This document shows positions 40,623 to 52,035 of a stretch of DNA of 64,000 nt, in pieces; within the stretch, counting starts at the first letter, position 1; the number at the start of each line of letters is the position of its first letter. A program made the position numbers and the translations under genes. The notes under the pieces were generated by a model, which was given only the letters and a program-made list of their open reading frames with translations, was not told the origin of the DNA and searched no databases. Where the stretch lies: contig OY986437.1 of NCBI GenBank assembly GCA_963920525.1, positions 61,665,330 through 61,729,329 on the forward strand, read 5' to 3'. The stretch is from Dichetophora obliterata (taxonomy: Eukaryota; Arthropoda; Insecta; Diptera; Sciomyzidae).

Positions 40623-42264
40623 CAGTCAATCAAAAAAGTAAGTATGCACCCTATGCTAGTAGATTCAACTTTAATTTTTCCGTGCACCCTGTGATCAAAT
40701 TATTGTTCTTTTGCTTTTATTTGAATGCTTACAATGTTAACATATCGCTAAATTAAAATTTTGCCGTTTTCTTAACTACCGTTAGAGTTTTGAGCGCTTG
40801 ATCCCGCAAGCACAAAAATTACATCAAAAAAGTTTGTATGCAAAACGCAGATTGCTTATTTTCTTTGATTTAAACAAATCAGTAAAGCTTAAATAACTGG
40901 TTAAAATCCGAAGTAAGTTTTTAAGTTGTTATTAAAAATTGTTTTGAAAACATTTAAAAAAAATTTAGACAACAATGGCGCCACGCGGAGTTGAACTTAG
41001 TCAGGATATGAAAGACTTGATAATAAAACTTTTTAAAGAGAAAAATTCTCAAAGATCAATTGCGAAAATAATTGGAAAAAGCAACGCAACGGTACAAAAA
41101 GTAATTGAAAAATTCAAAATAGAAGGTTCGACTCAGAATAAACCGATATCTGGACGTCCAAGGATATTCTCTGAACAAGAAAAACGTTTAATTGTCTGCA
41201 AAGTGAAAGAAGACCTCAAAATATCTGCACCTAAAATACAATCAGAAATCTAAAATGAAATTGAAAAATCCTGCAATCCCGAAACAATCCGAGGTGTGCT
41301 CCATTCAGCTGGATTCCATGCTACAATGCTACAAACCGCAGCAAAAGAGTTGCATTTGCAAAGGAGCATGAATCAGCTGATGGAAACTTCTGGAACTCCG
41401 TTATTTTTTCAGATGAAAGCAAATTTAATATCCATGGGACTGATGGAAGAGCCAAAGTCTGGAGAAAAGTAAATGCTGAGCTTGAGGCAAAAAATATGAA
41501 GGGCACAGTAAAGCACGGCGGTGGATCTGTTCTCGTATGGGGTTGTATGGCAGCCTCTGGAGTGGGTAAACTCGTCTTCATCGATGGAATAATGGATCGC
41601 TTCGGTTATTTAGAAATTTTAAAAAATAATCTTTACGAAAGTGCAACAAAACTTGGAATTGGAGAGTCGTTTGTCTTCCAACAGGAAAACGACCCAAAAC
41701 ACACTGCGCGTGTAGTCAAGGAGTGGCTCTTATATAATGTGAAAAAACAAATAAAGTCACCTCCTCAGTCCCCCGATTTGAACCCTATCGAGCATCTATG
41801 GGACCACCTTGACCGTCAAATAAGGAAACATTGTAATATAAGAACCAAGGATGAATTGAAGAAAATACTTTTAGAAGAGTGGGAGAAAATACCAACCAGC
41901 GTGACTACAAACTTGGTAAATTCAATGAAATTCCGGCTTAAAGCTGTTTTAAACCAAAAGGGCTATCCTACCAAATATTAACATAATAATGATTTTTAAA
42001 AAACGAATAAAAAATTTGAATTTTTTAGTATAGATTAGGTTGTGCATACTTACTTTTTTGATGTATTTCTATGGATTATTAAGTTTAAGTTAAGAAAAAT
42101 GTAAGAAATTTAATTTTTTTTAAACTTTTTTGTACCTGAAATAAAGTTAATTTAATATTACTTGAAATCGTTTATGTTTCATTTGTTTGAGAACGGTATT
42201 TCTATTATTCTAGGTCACATATATTTTCTTTTTGCGAGTGCATACTTACTTTTTTGATTGACTG
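40623..42264 (+). mobile_element. Tc1-like transposon C, IR/DR type, TA duplication
   Basis: CAGTCAATCAAAAAAGTAAG at 40623 and its exact complement ending at 42264 start a 27-bp perfect inverted repeat, flanked by TA (40621-40622, 42265-42266). Internal copies of the tip (ACATCAAAAAAGTTTGTATG near 40823, and GTGCATACTTACTTTTTTGA near 42039) give the IR/DR layout. Length 1642 bp. It is inserted in the 5.8-kb hAT-like element and is the best preserved Tc1 copy here. Confidence 0.95.
40975..41981 (+). pseudogene. Tc1-like transposase with stop, frameshift and D-to-E change
   Basis: The helix-turn-helix (GVELSQDMKDLIIKLFKE, SIAKIIGKSNATVQKVIEKF) and hinge (SGRPRIFSEQE) are intact to a stop at 41251. 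A frameshift lies near 41335-41345. The core resumes with VIFSDESKFNIHG, KHGGGSVLVWGCMA, then FVFQQENDPKHTARV, where Glu replaces the second catalytic Asp, and LNPIEHLWDHL with the expected Glu 34 residues later. It ends QKGYPTKY. Full length would be about 335 residues. Confidence 0.92.
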
Positions 42265-42538
42265 TATATACTTTTCTATTTATTTTTGTTTAATCTTGAA
42301 CACCTTCCTTTGCTCGAATTTCAAAATTGCATGCTTCATTTCATTTTAGAAATATGTTTTCATTTCCTATTGGGGCAGAACGTTAAAAGTAATGAAAACA
42401 TTCATAAGAACTTAATACACCTAAAGCTCAAAGCTGATCTCAGTGGAATATTTGACAAATAAAATGCGTATATTTTTTATGTTGAAGTTTGAAAAGTTAT
42501 CCATTATATAAAATATAAAGTTTATTTTAAACTAATAT

Positions 42539-42580
42539 AAAATATTAGCTATCAGATTCATATCAAATAGCTAATATTTT
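42539..42580. repeat. Small perfect hairpin
   Basis: AAAATATTAGCTAT and its exact complement are separated by a 14-base loop. AT-rich; function unknown. It could be a chance structure in AT-rich DNA or a remnant of a larger element. Confidence 0.6.
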
Positions 42581-44460
42581 AAAAAAATTACTATCCACTT
42601 CGTAGTTTTTACAAATAAAAATTATTCAAAATATTCTATTGCGATATGTTATGAAGATAATGAAAATGTGTCTGTTAAGTTATCCTTATTCAATTAAACA
42701 TTGATAACGTATGAGTACATTTTACCATGCATGGATAAATTTTATACGTAGAACTTTTATTCTAGTATCTGCAAGTTTGACACACTGTATATTGCGTTCA
42801 AGGTTAACTTTAAAACGACTCATCCAATAAAATACCATTGCATCAGTTGAGTTATTTTTAAATAGAGTTGCCATGTTTTATTTAAAACATTCCTCTTTAA
42901 CTTACGAATAAATTAAGGATTTCACTGATAGATAAGCTATATAATTATTATGAGATACAAAAATAATATATCCTTGTTAACTTACTTAAAAAATTTGCAA
43001 ATCTACTGCTAATGCAACAATTTTTTATTAAAGTAGCAAACTCTTAAAAAAATTAATTTCAAAATGTCTACCTTATTTCTTGTCATTCTTACCTATCTCA
43101 TCAAAAATAAACGTTTTTGTTTTTGGCTAAAAACACAAGTCTTGCATGTTTCATTATTGTTGTCAGCTTTAAGTTTCATCAAGGCCTTAATTTCTGCCGG
43201 TTATGTAATATTGCGAGTGAATATTACAATATGCAAGAAAATACAGATCCCAGAAATCAAAAATGTTCGAGAAAGGACTGCAGTTAATTGTAATTTTGAG
43301 CTTAAAAAATTGAGTTATTCGACTCGAAAATCTAGTAGAAGTTTACTATTCGTGCTGTGCTGACAAGAATATTTGTCGAAAAAATAAGTTCAATACAAAA
43401 CCAACTTCCGTTTATTTAGAGGTAAGTTTTTTCTTTATTTATACGACAAAAATATTGGCATTAGTTTAATTTTGAAATAATAAAAGCTACGTTTTTTTCT
43501 AAACGTTCAAGATGTCTAGTACATAGTATTCTATATGGTATAAAATTTTTAGAAAATTCCTTAAATATTTCTGATCGTAAAAATTTTACTTAGTTTGAAA
43601 GTAATGAAGATATTTATGCATATAATCATAGAAATTTGTTAATGATAAAAATGACACTATTGTAAAAATAACTTTTTATGGTTAAATTCTCTATAGCGTA
43701 GAAACCAAATGTAAATTTTTTTGAAAAATAAAATTCCAATAAATAAATCCATTTGTGTTAGTGACAAGTTTCTATATAATTACCCAAATTAACATTTTTT
43801 CATATTTTTAAAATTTCTTAAATTTTTTGACAAATAGGTGTAGCATTTTAAAGTGTTTGATTTTTTTGATAATTTCATTACTGTAAAAGAGCACTTTCTT
43901 AAAATCCGCAATACGAGTATATTTAAATAGTTCAAATTATATATATAAAATACATTTTGTATTTTATTAAAAAACAGTTTCTTTGGACATATAACAGAAA
44001 TTTCTGGTTATAAGTATACCAAATATCTTTTACGTTACAAAAAATTTAAATCGTTTGAAGGTAAAATTATTCGATCATCAACTAATTTTAAAAATTTTAT
44101 AAAAGTTACAGAAAATTTTATGTATAGAGTCCGAGTTAGCAAAAAAATTAAATTTTACTGTAATTATTGATTGTTTTGCCTCTGCCAAAGAAAGAAAAAT
44201 AAATTTGAATAAATAAAAAGAATAACAACGCAGAATAAAAATATTGTTATAATAACACAAATCATCAGTAGATTTAAATTATTTGGAGTGTCACATAGAA
44301 AAGTTGCCGTTAGATAGAGACAATTAATACAACAACAACGACAATAGAATGTTTCACTTGTCATGGTGCATGGCTTAAAGATAACCATGGAAAATAAATA
44401 ATAGCTTAGAACTAAATAATAATTTTCGCCATGTTTTATTTTCTTATTAATTTTATTTTC
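42581..44460. other. Interior of the 5.8-kb element, nothing coding recognised
   Basis: AT-rich. Contains a 99-codon ORF (43064-43363) and overlapping minus-strand ORFs (44078-44388) that match no family I know. I expected hAT transposase here and did not find it. Confidence 0.4.
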
Positions 44461-44541
44461 GTGTTAAAAACATTTTCAGAGGGGCCCGTATGCTGTAACC
44501 CCCCGGGCCCGAACTGGGCTCTCTACGGGCCTGTTTATAGT

Positions 44542-46452
44542 AAGTCCCAATATATCCTTAAATGTAAAAAAACAAACAAAAGCAGTACAGAACAACAGTT
44601 AAAAAAAGAGTATTTTGTACCACTTCCTTTTACTCTGCCATCCATTGCGACATTTTTCAATCTAGTTTATTTATTAATAAATTAAAGTAAAGAAGGAAGT
44701 CATAAATCGGCAAATTACACACAAAAAATATAACGCAGACACGATCAACAAGATCGCTTGAAAAAAATACTGATTAAAGAAACGCAAGGGTCTAGGAGAA
44801 AAGAATGACAAACACAACAATTGTCGTTCTAAAAGACATTTACGATTTTTACTCGATAAATACACAAATTAACGATACCAGCGTCAGAACAATTTCGATT
44901 TCATGCCTTTAAATGAGACTCATTTGCGTTCAAATGATCGCAAACGTAGACATTGAAAACAAAAACAAACCAATCGCAACCCAAAGGTCACGAGAAGCAA
45001 CAATCGAACGGGAATTAACGCAATGCCTTCAGCAGCTAGAGGGCGCTCGACACGTTTCTATAGCTGTTGATCTTTGTTTTTTCCCCCTTTTTGTTATCTA
45101 CCTGAAAATTGTTGCCACATTAGCCAACAGCGTCAACAAATGTTGCTACTTCAGCATTATGAACTTCATGAATAAAAAATTCTGCCCTTCGTGAGAGCAA
45201 ATGTTGCTGGTGTCAGTTACTACAGATCGACAGTCAAATTGTGATCAACCACTAATCGCTGATCTCTCACTCGATCACCGCAAAAACAAATCAAATTCGT
45301 AATCGAAACGTAAATTGGAATTGCAAACATCGATTTAAGTAACGATAATCCGGCATGAAGCCGCAGCTAGTCAGAGCAAATATTACAAAATCATTTACCA
45401 ATGATTTGCAACCTTTTCAATTTGCTGCCACTCTGAGTGAGGGCGCTAAAGGGACTGAGTTTTAACCGCAGTTCAACACTATCCGACTAATGGATCAACA
45501 ATGATCGTGTGCTACGATAATGCGTTGCATTGAATTTTGTTGTTGTTGTTGTTGTTATTGTTGTCGTGGTTGTTATCAATTTAGTTTCGATTTGCTGCAT
45601 TTGGCTTCAGAACTAAGGGCATTACACTAAGAAAATCGCTCTGATTTTCCTTTGTCAAACTGTAGCAATAATTCTATACTTTTTAACGATTTCTTGAGCT
45701 TTGACTTCTTCTATAACAAATTTACAATTTTTTGTTTATAATACTAAAATACGTGCATATTTGGGAAAGCATCAATTTGCATTTCAAGGTATAATGTCAA
45801 ATTCTGCGCAGAAATTTTGCTGAGTGTACATTAGTTGTGGAATTTTTCAATATCAACAAAAAAAAAACTTTTTAGTTTTAACGCTTATTATTTTGTGGTT
45901 TTTACGGTGCATGTTAGGTGCTTGCTGTGCCCTGTAATTTTGCATTTTACACCTCATTAAATCCAATACGTTCCGATTTTTTTTCGAAATCATTACTTTC
46001 CAGCTTAGTTTTGCATAATCAGATTCTTTGGCTTTAGCGAGGATTAAAAGTGTCAGATGTGCAAGGGTTAAGGCTGTGCAAGAGTGGCAGCTACAGTTTG
46101 ACGATCTATGTTGAACTTGATTTACTCTGTTGGAATGTTGAAGATTTTAGTTGAAGTGAAACTTCACTTCGAGATAGAGAGAGACACATGGTGCCACCAA
46201 ATCTACAGTGAGCCAAAACTATCTTTTAATTTTTATAAAACAAAAAAATTAATTATTTTGGAATCACACGTCGGACTAAAATGTTTCTCATAAAATAAAC
46301 ATTTTTTTTTTGGAAATAAGTTTACTGAAAAAAGAAAAAAGGATTTATTGACCTTTGTAAAATATACAGCAATATGTAGTGCTTTGATATTTAATTTTTC
46401 GTTGTTTTATTGAATTATCGTAAATCAATTCATTACAATAGGATCAGATTGT
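44542..46452. other. Low-repeat DNA between two hAT elements
   Basis: Base composition is more balanced around 44890-45560 than in flanking elements. Contains a (GTT)n run at 45537-45560 and a 93-codon ORF (44913-45194) without a recognised domain. Could be single-copy regulatory or intronic DNA, but no specific signal supports that. Confidence 0.4.
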
Positions 46453-46589
46453 ATTATTTCCAGGGCCGGATTAACCATATCGGGGCCCCTAGGCAATGTA
46501 ATTTTCGGGGCCCTTTTACCCTTTTTAACAACTTCAAATAAATGTTTTCTACCATAATTCAATTATATTCATAGTTGCGCTATTAATAC

Positions 46590-46800
46590 CCCTACGCGTA
46601 CTGTGTCAGGGGTATATTAACTTTGTCACTCTGTTAATAACGCTGATAAAGAGGAGTGGCAGGTATAGAAAAGTACATATATTCTTGATCAGCATCACAT
46701 CCTAAATCGATTTTGCAATGTGCGTCTGTCTGTCGACAAGATTATAGCTGCAATTTTAAAGTTATCGTATTGATATATGGTATATCTGCTTGTAGTCAAA
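46590..46800 (+). repeat. Dispersed dipteran-type repeat, copy 1
   Basis: AGGGGTATATTAACTTTGTC, GGTATAGAAAAGTA, ATATTCTTGATCAGCATCAC and GTCTGTCTGTCGACAAGATT occur in the same order at 62770-62960. Sequences of this style (GGGTATATTAA, TTCTTGATCA, GTCCGTCTGTC) are familiar from intergenic repeats of flies. Noncoding. Confidence 0.7.
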
Positions 46801-46839
46801 TAACGAAGATCAAGTTCGAGAATGAGTAAATTCGGATTA

Positions 46840-47290
46840 AAACCACCTCCTATAGAAATTTACTTTATCAAAACAATAAAATCTCTAAAAATGCCACAAA
46901 AAATTATGTAGTGACTTGTAATTTCGTAAATTAGCTGTGAAGTAAAATGTACATCATATATTTGAAATTTGTTAAAATCGGATGAAAACCACTCCCACTC
47001 ACTTTGTATGGCAGAAAGTGACTTTAACAAAATGGTAAAATCTTTTTAAATGCCACAAAATTAAAGCAATGACTTTAAATTTTGAACATAAGCTTTGGTT
47101 GCAATAGTTCACCATATATTTGAAATTTGTTAAAATCGGATGAAAACCACTCCTACCTCCCATACAAAGTGACTTTAACAAAATGGTAAAATCTTCTTAA
47201 ATGCCACAAAAACTAATGCAATGACTTTAAATTTTGAACAAAAGCTTTTGTCTCAAATATTCACCATATAATTCAAATATGTAAAAATAG
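46840..47290. repeat. ~180-bp tandem repeat, about 2.5 units
   Basis: Units share TAAAATCTYTWAAAATGCCA, GTTAAAATCGGATGAAAACC, ACTCCCAC-type words and AAAGTGACTTTAACAAAATG. The minus-strand ORF at 46999-47181 is within it and is not a gene. Related words (TTTGTATAGGAGGTAGG) occur at 49600-49950. Confidence 0.65.
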
Positions 47291-47984
47291 GCTAATTTCC
47301 TAAACGTATTAATACAATTTAGTGACAATGGAAATTTTCATAGTAATAGAAAAAATTTGCATTATTACTATATTTTTTTAATGGTAATGGAAGAAATTTG
47401 TATCGCCATTAAAATTTCGGTACTCTTGCACCGAATTTCAGTACCCTAGTGTTAATATTAACTGAAATATAGTGTTTTTCTAATAGCGACACGCCCTTTT
47501 CCGAATAACGCCCACTTTATTCATCTTGTTTTATAAAAATCTTACCCATTCCTGTATCGAATTTTACTATCGTAATGGCAATATTATTCGAGATACAATA
47601 TTTTTTTATTGTGTTTTTTACGCCCCTGTACTTCCACTAGAGTGGAACGATTTTTTTACCTCACCGGAATCATATATTTTTAAAGAATTCCTTGTCAAAA
47701 CAAATTTTTCTGTATCCTTGGTATTTTTCTGAGACATAACTTTTGACTTTGGCCGAGGATTTTTGTATTTCACCGCCATATAGTTTTTCATAGAAATTTT
47801 TCTTTTAGTTGGAGTCGAAGAATGTACGTTCAAATTGTTTTGAAGCAAACCTTTTAATTAAGTCATAATTAAATACCTGTAATAAGTTCTTTATTATACT
47901 ATTTACGCGTTAGAAGATATTCGGGTTCAAAGTTCACCGAAATCAGTCATTTGCCAATATCTCCGCTCCTCTATATCGGACATA

Positions 47985-48420
47985 AAATCTGATCTGAAAT
48001 TATAGATCAGATAATTATCTTCAAAAATGCCATTTACAGTTTTTACGCAATGAGACTGTTTATGTCTTAACAGTGTAAAGTATAATTTTTTTTACTATAA
48101 GCAGACTTTTTTAACTTTTATTACAAGTAGATTATTGGCAGAATTTTAATATTTGTTTGTTATTTTCTCACTTTCAACATTTACATTCAACTAAACACAT
48201 CGTCTAATAAATGAATTTATTTAAAATAAGTACTGTAATCATAAAATCAATATCTGTAATAGTAAAAAATGTCTACTTTACACTGTTTAGACATAAATAG
48301 TCTTATAGCGTGGAAACTGTTGGTTTTACGTTAAAACACTGTGAGACATTTTTGAAGATAATTAGAAGTACATTTTTCGATTTCAGATAAAAAAAAATCT
48401 GTATCTTCTTTTTGAAGTCG
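47985..48420. repeat. Large imperfect inverted repeat
   Basis: The left arm contains TAATTATCTTCAAAAATG, GTTTTTACG, TTTATGTCTTAACAGTGTAA and AGTATA. The right arm contains the complements (TTACACTGTTTAGACATAAA, CATTTTTGAAGATAATTA). The arms are about 110 bp and the loop about 160 bp. Likely a foldback-type insertion in the hAT-like element. Confidence 0.7.
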
Positions 48421-48592
48421 TTTAAAAAAACAAAGCAATAATATTGTCACTAATGGTACAAATCTTTAAATTAAATTTTCACTCGATGAAATATTTTGAA
48501 ATTTTTTCTCGATGCGCGGAGCCCTTCGCCGATGTGGGGCCCCAAGACAGTTGCCTACACTACGTTGTGGATAATCCGGCCCTGATTATTTC

Positions 48593-49193
48593 TCTATAAT
48601 ATTTAATTTATAAAATACTTTAATTTTATTGTTAAAATATTTTTCAAATTATATATCCGTTCAAAATATTTTTTGTTCATAATTCAAAAATTTTCATTAT
48701 TCAAAAATTCTTTATACATTAATAATTTTTCTATATTTTGAATAAAAATATTATAACGCAGTTATCATTTAATAAAAAAAATTTTATTTAAGAAAAAATA
48801 TGTAGTTTTTTGCTTAAAAACACAATAAAAAATAAAAATCTGAACTCGTGTCCTCTTTGTTACATGTCAAGCCTTACTACCACTCGACCACACAATTATT
48901 GAAATAAGACCAAAACATGGTTCAGTTCCCTTTCTTTATTCTTGTTTTAATTCTTAAACTTATTAATGATAAGATAAAAATAGATTTTTTAATAAAAAGT
49001 TTAATCATTTCTTCAAATATTCTAATTTCGCAGGCACAAAAAATTTATTATATAGTTATTTTGTTTTCTTGTGATCTCTAATTTTTAACACAATTCAAGG
49101 AAGCTTCTATTTTAAAAACAAATTAAAACCATGATATGTTCCTTCTATCATTTGATACTATATCAACAATCGCTAAACAGAATACATATATAT
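48593..49193. other. Very AT-rich DNA with a tRNA-like sequence
   Basis: Only the tRNA-like stretch at 48840-48896 stands out. The remainder is A/T runs. Confidence 0.4.
48840..48896 (-). pseudogene. tRNA-Ser-like relic
   Basis: The minus strand reads GTGTGGTCGAGTGGTAGTAA GGC, close to the A box of tRNA-Ser (GTGGTCGAGTGGTTAAGGC), and 30-odd bases later CACGAGTTCAGATTT in place of a B box. Stems are not intact. Most likely a tRNA pseudogene or SINE head. Confidence 0.4.
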
Positions 49194-49530
49194 TTAAAGG
49201 CGCCTCACGATCCATAGAAAAAAAATTGCTCGGCACTAATGCTCAAAATAATCCTTGGTTTATATTTATTTATTTATTTATTATGATGATTCCTCAAATA
49301 TTTCGACTCTAGCGTTAGCCATCCGTGAGCTAGAATGGTTTGACCGAACCTCTGAAAATCAAGTTTTTTGTAAAAATATTTTCTGGTAAGGTGACTATAA
49401 ATAAAAAAACGTCAGAAATAGTAGTAATTAAAAAGTTCATCCAATCTGCATCAAAAAATATGAAATTTTTTCCGTGGGACAAAATATAATGCGGATTTTC
49501 ATATTTTTTTTTTACTCAGGACAATATTTT
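49194..49530. mobile_element. Single end of the TAAGGCGCC foldback family
   Basis: TAAAGGCGCCTCACGATCCA, CTCAAAATAATCCTTGGTTT, TTTCGACTCTAGCGTTAGCC, GAGCTAGAATGGTTTGA and CCAATCTGCATCAAAAAAT match the left half of the element at 16256-17349 over about 300 bp. No opposite end was found, so this copy is truncated. Confidence 0.8.
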
Positions 49531-50059
49531 CGAAACATCGCAGTTGAATGCGTCTCAACTTTTAACATTAATTAGTGTCAATTAATTACATTAACATTAT
49601 TGTTTTTAAAGTTTGATGACGTCACTTTGTATAGAGGATGGGGGTGGTGCTCTTCCAATTTTGCCAAAAGTCATTTAGGATATGACCACGTTTAAGATAT
49701 GGAAGATTATGTGTTAAATAAGCTAGTAATACACACATTTTTGCGGAATTTATAAAAGTTATGTCATTTCGATAGCGTCACTTTGTATGAGAGATTGGTC
49801 GAGTTTTTATACGATTTCCAAATTCCAAGCTCAGAGTGAATATTCTTAAAGTTTTAATTCATTAAATAAATTTTTGCCGAATTTTTAATGAAAACCGATT
49901 TTATATAGTTACTTTGTATAGGAGGTAGGCTTGGTTCTTAACTATTTTGACAAATTTCAAATATATGGCAAGTATTTGAGATCAAAGCTTATGTGCAAAA
50001 TTTCAGCTGGGAAAATTAACTTTTCAGCATTATAAAACTTAGGTTGTGGCTCAATGGGC
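49531..50059. repeat. Diverged dispersed repeat
   Basis: Words such as ACTTTGTATA GAGGATGGGG, TTTGACAAATTTCAAATATA and CTTATGTGCAAAATTTCAGC resemble the tandem repeat at 46840-47290 in inverse arrangement. Noncoding and strongly diverged; limits uncertain. Confidence 0.4.
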
Positions 50060-51075
50060 TCATGAGATGTGGTTATTTAAACATCCAAACAAAAATATTT
50101 GGTTAAGAAGTGTTTAAGATATGAATTTTGTAAAAATCATTGTTGTCAAACACGCCAAACTTTTATCCTCGAAATTAAGTAGTGTCCGACCGAAACCGGA
50201 ATTTTGGCCAAAACCGAAACCGAATATTCGGCCATTTTATAATATTCGGCCGAAACCGAAACCGCAACTGGTTATTAATATAAAAATTTAAGTTTTTACA
50301 AATAATTTTTTTTATTAAAAGGAAACAAAAGTACTCTCATACTCATAAGAAAAAATTTTATATAAGAAAAAGTATTATTTGAATATTTAAGTTTATAATA
50401 ATTAGTTGAAGTTTTGCTATAATAATAGATGAGTTCATTTTTTATTATATTTTTTATTACAAAAGTATTGCATACTTTATATCTTCCGTACAAACTCGAA
50501 ATAGTATGCACTTACAATGTACATTTTTATAGAACTACAAAGCAAAGAATTTTTTTTTAAGGTTTAGTATTATAAAAATAGAAATATTTCGTTTTCTTTT
50601 CATTTATTCCACACACACAGAATTCGTTCGTAAGTTTAATTATCAATTTTTGGCTTCAGTACCTATAAAACTTTAATATTAATCGCAATAGAAATGATAA
50701 AATAGAAAATTATAGTATCAAACGCATAAAAATAACCAAAATGTTTTGCGTTAACACGATAAATCAAATTATAAACGAATTCATAAAATTTGTTTTGTAC
50801 AAGGCGCTGTAAAAATATTTACTAAACCAAACTTATATATTTGAATTAAGTGACTGATGCTGGAAATTTTTACCAAAAGTTTAGACTAGTTTCGGCATAT
50901 TGAGGCCGAATAGCCGAAACTAGCCGAAACTGAACAAATAGGGCCGAAACTGACCGTAACCGAAACCGAAACCGAATATCGGTCTGACCTACCCATTAGA
51001 TATGGTTATTAACATCCAAACAAAAATATGCGTTTATTTTGAGATATGAATTTTGGTTAAAATCGATTTTCGACA
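50060..51075. repeat. Direct repeat flanking the CGGTTT-ended element
   Basis: About 50070-50150 and 50995-51070 share ATGTGGTTATT(T)AA, ACATCCAAACAAAAATAT and GAGATATGAATTTTG-like text. The CGGTTT-ended repeat at 50184-50988 lies between them. The copies are too diverged and too long to be a simple target duplication; local tandem duplication before insertion is likelier. Confidence 0.55.
50184..50988. repeat. Dispersed repeat with CGGTTT-rich ends, copy 2 (inverted)
   Basis: Begins GTCCGACCGAAACCGGAATT and ends ACCGAATATCGGTCTGAC. It is the reverse complement of the repeat at 11551-12306, including the interior stretches with ACACACAGAATTCG and TTTATATCTTCCGTAC. Slightly longer than copy 1. 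The ORF at 50296-50511 is a chance frame. Confidence 0.8.
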
Positions 51076-51680
51076 TTTTTGCGAACTTTTGTCAACTTTG
51101 TCCACCCTCCAATCACGCTAAATTTTTTTCCTCGAATTTAATTCGCATACGACATATTTGGCATATGGGCATTTTCACGCAACATTGGTACGCGTTTGAG
51201 GTGCAAAAAAATAAAGAAAATTAAGAAAAAATTTTGTTTTTATTTTTCGATAACTTATGATAGCGTAGCAATATGTTGAGAACAAAATGTAGGTTCCAAA
51301 GATTTTATGTTTTCAATATATTAGCAATAAACATGCGATCTAGCACGCGACAAAAAATGGAACTCGTTTTCAACTGCATCTAAAAAAATGCAGAAATCTG
51401 TGAAACGTAGCATCAAATTTCAAAGCAAATTACTTAAAACTTAAATGGATTAATGTATCCTTCTCATGATAGCTGTCATGTTGAAGTGGTTACCATCGTT
51501 GTTTTTTTTTAAGCTTAAGTATAATCTAGCACGCGACATATAGCACGCGACATATTTTTCCATTGCAATTTAATTGGGTAATTAAGCAATTAGGTAGTTA
51601 AGTAATTATCTAATTTAGTAATTAAGAACAAATTTAATGTATTTTCCTTTCCTTGCACCAACCATTTTTTCATTATCTTT
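51076..51680. other. AT-rich DNA with a short repeated motif
   Basis: TAGCACGCGACA occurs three times (about 51341, 51526 and 51541). No gene recognised. Confidence 0.4.
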
Positions 51681-52035
51681 AGCCAATGCAAGCGCGTCGG
51701 AAGCTAATTTCTTCTGGGGGGGGCAGTACAAATGGGGGGCAGTACAAATGGTGGTGCAAAAAAAAATTCACTAAAATTTCTTCAAAGAAACATGAATGTG
51801 AATAAACAAATTTTTTATTTTAGTTTAAAATAAAAAAAAATATAAAAATATATAAAAAATATTAAAATTTCATTAATTTTAAAAGTTCCTCCAATTTCAA
51901 TATTATAGATCATTCTTTAAAGGATTTTCATATGGTAATATGAAAATATAAGAAATAATGGTTGCTTTTATAAAGCAAGACTAGGTATATCTTTACATGG
52001 TTTAAATGCAATAAGGTACAAAAAGTTATATCAAT

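Larger units (their letters stand above)
38722..44533. mobile_element. 5.8-kb hAT-like element with 8-bp TSD
   Basis: The ends are CAGGCCCGTCGAGAG at 38722 and CTCTCTACGGGCCTG ending at 44533. TTTATAGT flanks both (38714-38721 and 44534-44541). GC-rich CCCGGGCCCG blocks lie just inside both ends, in striking contrast to the AT-rich interior. It contains a five-unit tandem repeat near the left end, a CCCAGCAAAA MITE and a Tc1 element, but no recognisable hAT transposase. About 3.6 kb remains after removing nested elements, so it is non-autonomous or fully decayed. Confidence 0.88.
46461..48584. mobile_element. hAT-like element CAGGGCCGGATTA, 8-bp TSD
   Basis: CAGGGCCGGATTAACCATA starts at 46461 and the complement TAATCCGGCCCTG ends at 48584. 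ATTATTTC flanks both (46453-46460 and 48585-48592). GGGGCCCC blocks follow inside each end. The CAGGGCCGGATTA terminus is one I recognise from many animal hAT elements. The interior has no transposase but carries a dispersed repeat, a tandem repeat and an inverted repeat. Length 2124 bp, non-autonomous. Confidence 0.9.

Noticed and set aside
48840..48896. Functional tRNA-Ser
   Set aside because: B box and stems are degenerate.
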